Source: Microbacterium oxydans (GTDB lineage Bacteria > Actinomycetota > Actinomycetes > Actinomycetales > Microbacteriaceae). Taken from it: a DNA stretch of 64,000 nt. The position numbers and the translations under genes are program-made. The stretch is from positions 124,001 through 188,000 of the forward strand of contig NZ_CP092891.1 in assembly GCF_026559675.1 (NCBI RefSeq). Direction: 5' to 3'. Within the stretch, counting starts at the first letter, position 1. Every line of letters begins with the position of its first letter. Of the stretch, positions 59,469-64,000 are shown piece by piece. The notes below the pieces were generated by a model. That model was not told where the DNA came from. It ran no database searches and saw nothing but the letters and a program-made list of their open reading frames with translations.

Positions 59469-60236
59469 TCAGCTGACCTTCTTCCGGTAGGAGATGATCG
59501 CGAAGACGTAGGCGACCACGAGGATGCCGACGCACCAGGCGAGGGCGACCCAGATGTCGTTGCCGACGGGCTTCTCGGCGAACAGCGCCTGGATGGTGTT
59601 CACGATCGAGGTGACGGGCTGGTTGTCGGCGAACCACTGCACCGGCGCCGGCATCGTGTCGGTCGGCACGAACGCCGAGCTGATGAACGGCAGGAAGATC
59701 AGCGGGTACGAGAACGCGCTCGCGCCGTCGACGGTCTTGGCGTTCAGGCCCGCGATGATCGCCAGCCAGGTGAGTGCCAGGGTGAACAGCATCAGGATGC
59801 CGATCACGGCGAGCCAGGCCCAGAAGCTCGCTCCGGTGCGGAAGCCCATGAGGAATCCGACGCCGAAGATGATCGCCAGGGTGATGGCGTTCGCCGTCAG
59901 CGACGTGAGCACGTGCGCCCACAGGACGCTCGATCGGGCGATCGGCATGGAGTGGAACCGCTCGAAGATGCCGCTCTGCATGTCGGTGAACAGCCGGAAC
60001 GCCGTGTAGGCGATACCGGATGCGATCGCGATGAGCAGGATGCCGGGGAGCAGGTAGTTCACGTAGTTCTCGGTGCCGGTGCTCTGCTGGAGTGCACCGC
60101 CGAAGACGTACACGAACAGGAGCATCAGCGCGATCGGGGTGACCGCCGTGGTGATGATCGTGTCGGGGCTGCGGAAGATGTGCCGCATGGAGCGGCCGGT
60201 GAGTGTCGCCGTGTCGGCGGCGAAGTGCGTGGTCAT
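59469..60236 (-). CDS. ABC-2 type exporter permease (DrrB-like)
   Basis: This 255-residue permease has six helices and the ABC-2 tract FERFHSMPIARSSVLWAHVL, with FLPFISSAFVPTDTMP. DrrAB-type pairs export lipophilic drugs such as anthracyclines. Overlaps the ATPase stop by 4 bases. Confidence 0.9.
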   Translation of the reverse strand: MTTHFAADTATLTGRSMRHIFRSPDTIITTAVTPIALMLLFVYVFGGALQQSTGTENYVNYLLPGILLIAIASGIAYTAFRLFTDMQSGIFERFHSMPIARSSVLWAHVLTSLTANAITLAIIFGVGFLMGFRTGASFWAWLAVIGILMLFTLALTWLAIIAGLNAKTVDGASAFSYPLIFLPFISSAFVPTDTMPAPVQWFADNQPVTSIVNTIQALFAEKPVGNDIWVALAWCVGILVVAYVFAIISYRKKVS

Positions 60237-61012
60237 GCTGCGTCCTCCTTCTTTTCCGAGGCCTTGGGGCCGATGAGGGTGAGGAAGATCTCCTCGAGGG
60301 TGGGCTGCTTCTCGACGTACTCGACCTTCGCGGCCGGGAGCAGCTTCTTCAGGTCGGCGAGGGTGCCGTTGGCGATGATGCGGCCCTCGTGCAGGATGGC
60401 GATGCGGTCGGCCAGCTGCTCCGCCTCATCGAGGTACTGCGTGGTGAGCAGCACGGTCGTGCCGGTGTGCGCCAGCTCCTTGACCACGTCCCACACCTCG
60501 ATGCGGGCTTCGGGGTCGAGGCCCGTGGTCGGCTCGTCGAGATAGATGACCTCGGGGTGTCCGACCAGGCTCATGGCGATGTCGAGCCGACGACGCATGC
60601 CGCCGGAGTAGGTGCCGACCTTGCGTGCGCCGGCATCCGTCAGGCGGAAGGTCGCCAGCAGGTCGTCGGCGACCTTGCCGGCGTCGGGCAGGTGCCGCAG
60701 CTTCGCGACGAGCACGAGGTTCTCGCGTCCGGTGAGGATCTCGTCGACCGCGGCGAACTGTCCCGTGAGGCTGATGCGCTCACGGACGCCGACCGGGTCG
60801 GTGGCGACATCCACACCCTGCACGGTCGCCGTACCGGCATCCGACTTCAGCAGGGTGGAGAGGATGCGCACGATCGTCGTCTTGCCGGCGCCGTTCGAGC
60901 CGAGGAGGGCGAAGATGCTGCCCTTCTCCACCTCGAAGTCGACGCCGCGCAGCACGTGCAGATCCTTGTAGGACTTCTCGATGCCCCGCACCGAGATGGC
61001 GGTGTTCGTCAT
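60233..61012 (-). CDS. ABC exporter ATPase (DrrA-like)
   Basis: This 259-residue ATPase has Walker A LGSNGAGKTTIVRIL, signature YSGGMRRRLDIAMSL, Walker B IYLDEPTTGLDP and switch TTQYLDEAE, the Gln form typical of DrrA drug exporters. The tail is short. It is translated in overlap with the DUF1048 gene stop and the permease start. Confidence 0.92.
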   Translation of the reverse strand: MTNTAISVRGIEKSYKDLHVLRGVDFEVEKGSIFALLGSNGAGKTTIVRILSTLLKSDAGTATVQGVDVATDPVGVRERISLTGQFAAVDEILTGRENLVLVAKLRHLPDAGKVADDLLATFRLTDAGARKVGTYSGGMRRRLDIAMSLVGHPEVIYLDEPTTGLDPEARIEVWDVVKELAHTGTTVLLTTQYLDEAEQLADRIAILHEGRIIANGTLADLKKLLPAAKVEYVEKQPTLEEIFLTLIGPKASEKKEDAA

Positions 61013-61380
61013 GATTCGTTCTCCTTCTTCTTCGCGTCGTCGAACGCCTTGATGAGGCGTGCGCGCTCCTTGTCGATCCACTGCGTTCCGCCGTATGCGC
61101 GGGCGTACTCCTCGGCGTACTCGACGGGGTCGTCGCCGACGATCGAGCTCACCGGGGTTCCGTCGAGCGCGGCGCGCTCCCACAGGTCGGCGAGGTCGAG
61201 GAACATCGTGACGATGGTGTCGCCGTCGGTGATGCCGCCGTAGTACATGTAGTACCGGTACTGGGCGTTGGCGACCTCGCGGTAGGGCGAGGGGAGCGCG
61301 TCGATGCGGGCCTTCGCCTGCTTGTACTGCTTCTTCTGCTCGAGCGATCCGGTGAGCGCTTCGATCCACTTTGCGGCCAT
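61009..61380 (-). CDS. DUF1048 family protein
   Basis: This 123-residue helical protein has the DUF1048 tract LPSPYREVANAQYRYYMYYGGITDG. DUF1048 genes commonly sit between a PadR regulator and an ABC drug exporter; the role is unknown. No signal peptide or membrane segment. It begins 2 bases after the PadR stop. Confidence 0.85.
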   Translation of the reverse strand: MAAKWIEALTGSLEQKKQYKQAKARIDALPSPYREVANAQYRYYMYYGGITDGDTIVTMFLDLADLWERAALDGTPVSSIVGDDPVEYAEEYARAYGGTQWIDKERARLIKAFDDAKKKENES

Positions 61381-61382
61381 GA

Positions 61383-61742
61383 TCAGTTCTCCTCGTTGTT
61401 CGTGTTCTTGCTGTCGGTGTTGTTCGTGTTCAGCTGTTCGATGTGCGTCCTGAGGAAGCTCCAGGTGTTCCAGAACTCCTCGAGCTCCTGCGTGCCCTGC
61501 GCGTTGAGGGTGTACACCTTGCGGGGCGGACCCTTCTCGCTCGGCACCTTCTCGACGTCGACCAGGCTCTTCTGCTCGATGCGTACGAGCAGGGCATAGA
61601 TCGTGCCCTCGGCGATGTCGGTGAATCCGTGGTCGCGGATCCGTGTGGTGATCTCGTACCCGTATGCCGGCTGCTCGGCGAGGAGGGCCAGAACGATGCC
61701 CTCCAGAGTGCCCTTGAGCATCTCGGTCATCTGCTTGCCCAT
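61383..61742 (-). CDS. PadR-family transcriptional regulator
   Basis: This 119-residue protein has a PadR winged helix (EGIVLALLAEQPAYGYEI... AEGTIYALLVRIEQKSLV... RKVYTLNAQG) and a short helical end rich in Asn. It is first gene of the exporter operon, with GGAGAGGAGAG upstream. It probably represses this operon through the complex operator at 61769-61828 and is released by the exporter's drug. Confidence 0.92.
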   Translation of the reverse strand: MGKQMTEMLKGTLEGIVLALLAEQPAYGYEITTRIRDHGFTDIAEGTIYALLVRIEQKSLVDVEKVPSEKGPPRKVYTLNAQGTQELEEFWNTWSFLRTHIEQLNTNNTDSKNTNNEEN

Positions 61743-61768
61743 CGGTCTCTCCTCTCCTTCTCGGTTGA

Positions 61769-61828
61769 GTACTCAGTGTTGCTGGGTACCGGTACAAAGT
61801 AACACTGAGTACCGGTACTTAGCAACAC
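61769..61828. promoter_or_regulatory. Complex PadR operator with nested inverted repeats
   Basis: GTACCGGTAC palindromes occur at 61786-61795 and 61809-61818. They lie inside a larger inverted repeat whose outer arms are GTGTTGCT (61776-61783) and AGCAACAC (61821-61828). A second inverted pair is GTACTCAGTGTT (61769-61780) with AACACTGAGTAC (61801-61812). The site covers the expected promoter of the PadR gene. Several dimers could bind. Confidence 0.8.
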
Positions 61829-61896
61829 CGAATACCAAACTTCTTTCAGAGAGTTCGGTGGCGAGCCGAGTCGGGGTTTCCGGGCGCGCGGAAGGG

Positions 61897-61916
61897 GCCG
61901 CCGGCGGACCGGCGGC
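61897..61916 (-). terminator. Terminator after LysM gene
   Basis: GCCGCCGG (61897-61904) pairs with CCGGCGGC (61909-61916) around CGGA. It lies 16 bases beyond the LysM gene stop on the minus strand. Confidence 0.7.
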
Positions 61917-61931
61917 GCGCGAGCCCGTTCG

Positions 61932-62705
61932 CTACGGGAACATGCGGCCGAGCAGCGACAGATCCTCGTCGCGCAGCGCCCGCGTGATCACGGCGGCGGT
62001 CGCCGGTGACATGTCCTTCTCCAGACGCTTCCACAGCCACCGCGCGGCACCCAGGTCTGCGGTGGCGACGGCGGTCGAGAACGCCGCCACGCCGTCGGAG
62101 TAGGCGATGGTCGAAGACCCGGGTTCGGCTTTGTACGGCGAGTAGATGTCGACGAACGGAAGCGTCGGATCCGGGCGCAGGTAGAGGACGTCCCCGGGTG
62201 CGATCGGCTCAAAGCCGCGCACATGGTTGAAGCTGCCCACGGTGACATAGTCGACGCAGAAGCGCTCGCCGATCGCGATGAGGCTGTCGCCGGCCTGCAC
62301 TTCGTACGAGAAGATCTCTCCGTCGGCATCCAGGGTCACGGGTCCGCGCGCCAGCTCCGACTCGCCCATCTCGACGAGCTCGCCCAGGAGCTTGGCATGC
62401 ATCGTTTCGCCGTCGTCGCTCCCGATGTTGATGAACGCGTTGGTGGTGCAGTCGCCGGGACCGCCGGCGGGAACGCTGATGCCGTCGCCGAGGGAGACGA
62501 GGTTCTCCCGGGCCGGATCCTCGGCGTCCGCGGCGCGACTCGTGGGGGTCGTGGAGGGCTCGGCGGCGGCGAAACGCTCCGATGCCCAGGAGGCGACACC
62601 GAACACTGCGGGCGCGGCGCTGACCACAGCGGGGGCGGCAGCAGCGACCAGCCCGGCGACGGCCACGACGACGACGGCGGTGGTGATCTTGGTGGAGCGT
62701 TTCAT
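61932..62705 (-). CDS. Exported LysM-domain protein
   Basis: This 257-residue protein has an amino signal or anchor segment (about 8-32; TTAVVVVAVAGLVAAAAPAVVSAAPAV), a low-complexity linker, and one LysM (about 134-178; YEVQAGDSLIAIGERFCVDY... GDVLYL). LysM binds peptidoglycan. There is no recognised hydrolase domain, so it may be a wall-linked structural or regulatory protein. Encoded next to a two-component system on the same strand, with a 50-bp gap. Confidence 0.85.
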   Translation of the reverse strand: MKRSTKITTAVVVVAVAGLVAAAAPAVVSAAPAVFGVASWASERFAAAEPSTTPTSRAADAEDPARENLVSLGDGISVPAGGPGDCTTNAFINIGSDDGETMHAKLLGELVEMGESELARGPVTLDADGEIFSYEVQAGDSLIAIGERFCVDYVTVGSFNHVRGFEPIAPGDVLYLRPDPTLPFVDIYSPYKAEPGSSTIAYSDGVAAFSTAVATADLGAARWLWKRLEKDMSPATAAVITRALRDEDLSLLGRMFP

Positions 62706-62755
62706 CCCCGTCAGCTTGGCATGCGCCGCACCGGGGCGCTAGGGCACGAGTCCGG

Positions 62756-63394
62756 TCAAGTGCGCAGGTACGCGAGCACGGCGAGCACACGCCGATGGCC
62801 GCTGTCGCTGGAGGCGAGGCCGAGCTTGCCGAAGATGTTGCCGATGTGCTTGCTCACCGCGGTCTCGGTGACGAACAGCCGCCCGGCGATGGTGGCGTTG
62901 TCGAGTCCCTCCGCCATGAGGCCCAGCACCTCGCGCTCGCGGGGTGTGAGCGTCTGCACCGGGTCGTCGGCGCGGCGGCGACTCATCAGCTGCGAGATGA
63001 CCTCGGGATCCATCACCGTGCCGCCGGCGGCCACGCGGTGCAGGGCATCGACGAACGACGCGACCTTGCCGACGCGCTCCTTGAGCAGGTAGCCGAGGCC
63101 GTCGGCGCCGGCCGCCAGCAGCTCGCCCGCGTATCGATCCTCGACGTACGCCGACAGCACCAGCACCGGGAACCCGGGGCGGCGGGCGCGGGCTTCGGCC
63201 GCGGCCTTCAACCCCTCGCTCGTGAAGGTGGGCGGCATCCGCACATCGACCACCGCCGCGTCCGCCTGATCGAGGAGGTCGAGGAAGGCGTCGGCGTTGT
63301 CGACGGCCGCGACGACCTCGAATCCCTCGCTGCGCAGCAGCAGCGCCAGACCCTCCCGCAGCAGGGTGTCGTCTTCGGCGATCACGATCCGCAT
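62756..63394 (-). CDS. NarL/FixJ-family response regulator
   Basis: This 212-residue protein has a receiver with Asp50 (AAVVDVRMPP) and a LuxR-type HTH (LTPREREVLGLMAEGLDNATIAGRLFVTETAVSKHIGNIFGKLGL). It overlaps the kinase stop by 13 bases, so the pair is coexpressed. Target genes unknown; the neighbouring LysM gene is a candidate. Confidence 0.93.
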   Translation of the reverse strand: MRIVIAEDDTLLREGLALLLRSEGFEVVAAVDNADAFLDLLDQADAAVVDVRMPPTFTSEGLKAAAEARARRPGFPVLVLSAYVEDRYAGELLAAGADGLGYLLKERVGKVASFVDALHRVAAGGTVMDPEVISQLMSRRRADDPVQTLTPREREVLGLMAEGLDNATIAGRLFVTETAVSKHIGNIFGKLGLASSDSGHRRVLAVLAYLRT

Positions 63395-64000
63395 GGCAGC
63401 TCCGCTCTCAGGATGGTGGGTCCGCCGGTGGGACTCGTGAGGTTCAGTGTCCCCTCGAAGGCTTCGATGCGACGACGGATGCCGGCGACCCCGCCACCGG
63501 GACGCTCGACCGCGCCGCCCACGCCGTCATCCTCGACCGTGATGAGCAGGAGTTCGCCCTCGCGCTCGACCCGCACGGCCGCCCGCGTCGCCTCGCTGTA
63601 CTTGCTGACGTTCGTGAGCGCCTCGGCGACGACGAAGTAGCTGGCGGACTCGACGGCCGCCGGCACGCGCCCCACCTGGGTCGTCTCGATCGTGCACGGG
63701 ACGACGCTGCGCCCGGCGAGGGATGCCAGCGCCCCCTCGAGTCCGAGCTCGTCGAGGATCGGCGGATAGATGTCGTGCACGGTGCGGCGGAGTCCCGCGA
63801 GTGCATCGGTCGCGGCATCCTGCGCTCGCCGGAGAGGCTCGAGCACGTCGCCTCCGGTCTCCTGAGCACGCTCCGCGATCCCGAGCATCATGACCACGTT
63901 GACCAGGCGATTCTGCGCGCCGTCGTGCAGGTCGCGCTCGATGCGGCGGAGCTCGGCCGCATGCGCGTCGAGCGCGGCGGCGCGACTGAGGGTCAGGGCG
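63382..64000 (-). CDS. Histidine kinase of NarL-type system, amino end outside window
   Basis: The visible 206 residues include the HisKA_3 phospho-acceptor region (IERDLHDGAQNRLV, His near the window edge) and the HATPase (EALTNVSKYSEATRA... EDDGVGGA). The sensor part lies beyond base 64000. Partner of the NarL-type regulator next to it. Confidence 0.9.
   Translation of the reverse strand, partial: ALTLSRAAALDAHAAELRRIERDLHDGAQNRLVNVVMMLGIAERAQETGGDVLEPLRRAQDAATDALAGLRRTVHDIYPPILDELGLEGALASLAGRSVVPCTIETTQVGRVPAAVESASYFVVAEALTNVSKYSEATRAAVRVEREGELLLITVEDDGVGGAVERPGGGVAGIRRRIEAFEGTLNLTSPTGGPTILRAELPCGS

Overview
The window is 64 kb of dense, high-GC actinobacterial chromosome, about 70% G+C by eye with strong GC3 bias. 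The gene content (OpuC/OpuA betaine transporters, Pr6Pr and SCO4848-like membrane proteins, DUF427, AI-2E family, PadR/GntR/MarR-controlled ABC exporters, chorismate mutase, purA) and the many genes that start at the transcription start site fit Microbacteriaceae, most likely Microbacterium. Genus is inferred from family content, not from rRNA. I see no rRNA, tRNA, CRISPR array, integrase or transposase.

Layout. 1-1.7 kb: left-going MoxR ATPase and DUF58 pair, cut by the window edge. 1.9-4.1 kb: an FMO-type monooxygenase facing a Pr6Pr membrane protein across a bidirectional terminator. 4.2-7.8 kb: a receptor/HAMP/cyclase-like protein and an MscS channel with a cyclic-nucleotide-binding domain, both lacking key ligand or catalytic residues. 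7.8-15.5 kb: EamA exporter, purA, lactonase-like propeller, an MFS pump behind a SoxR-like box, bioY behind a tandem BioQ-like operator, a flavin disulfide reductase and DUF427. 15.6-18.8 kb: complete OpuC-type osmolyte importer. 18.9-20.5 kb: AI-2E family protein and chorismate mutase. 20.7-29.9 kb: sugar or amino-sugar catabolic block: ROK repressor, ABC importer without its own ATPase, SIS isomerase, ROK kinase, PfkB kinase, class II aldolase and DeoR regulator, resembling galactosamine/tagatose-6-phosphate pathways. 30-30.8 kb: RlaP-like nucleotidyltransferase. 31-36.3 kb: four-gene operon of ECF sigma factor, unknown 151-aa protein, subtilisin-like protease and TPR-CHAT caspase-like protease. 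36.4-39.8 kb: small membrane protein, MFS pump with divergent ArsR-like regulator, FUSC-type transporter. 40-45.3 kb: two regulator-plus-ABC exporter operons (GntR/YtrA type and GbsR/MarR type). 45.4-50.2 kb: rRNA-type methyltransferase and an OpuA/ProU betaine importer with a long structured leader. 50.3-56.1 kb: two-component system divergent from a MacB-like efflux operon with its own lipoprotein. 56.3-59.3 kb: a single-gene SF2 helicase fused to a restriction-like domain. 59.5-61.8 kb: DrrAB-like exporter with DUF1048 and PadR genes. 61.9-64 kb: LysM exported protein and a NarL-type two-component system cut by the right edge.

How the parts fit. The window is rich in envelope and osmotic-stress functions (two betaine importers, MscS channel, several exporters). 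Most transporters carry their own regulator and a visible palindromic operator. Two loci stand out as possible conflict or immunity systems: the sigma/subtilase/TPR-CHAT operon, whose parts recall the Csx29/CASP-sigma circuit of type III-E CRISPR but without CRISPR, and the stand-alone helicase-nuclease. A third, quieter novelty is the cyclase-like/MscS pair, which appears to have lost cyclic-nucleotide chemistry at both ends.
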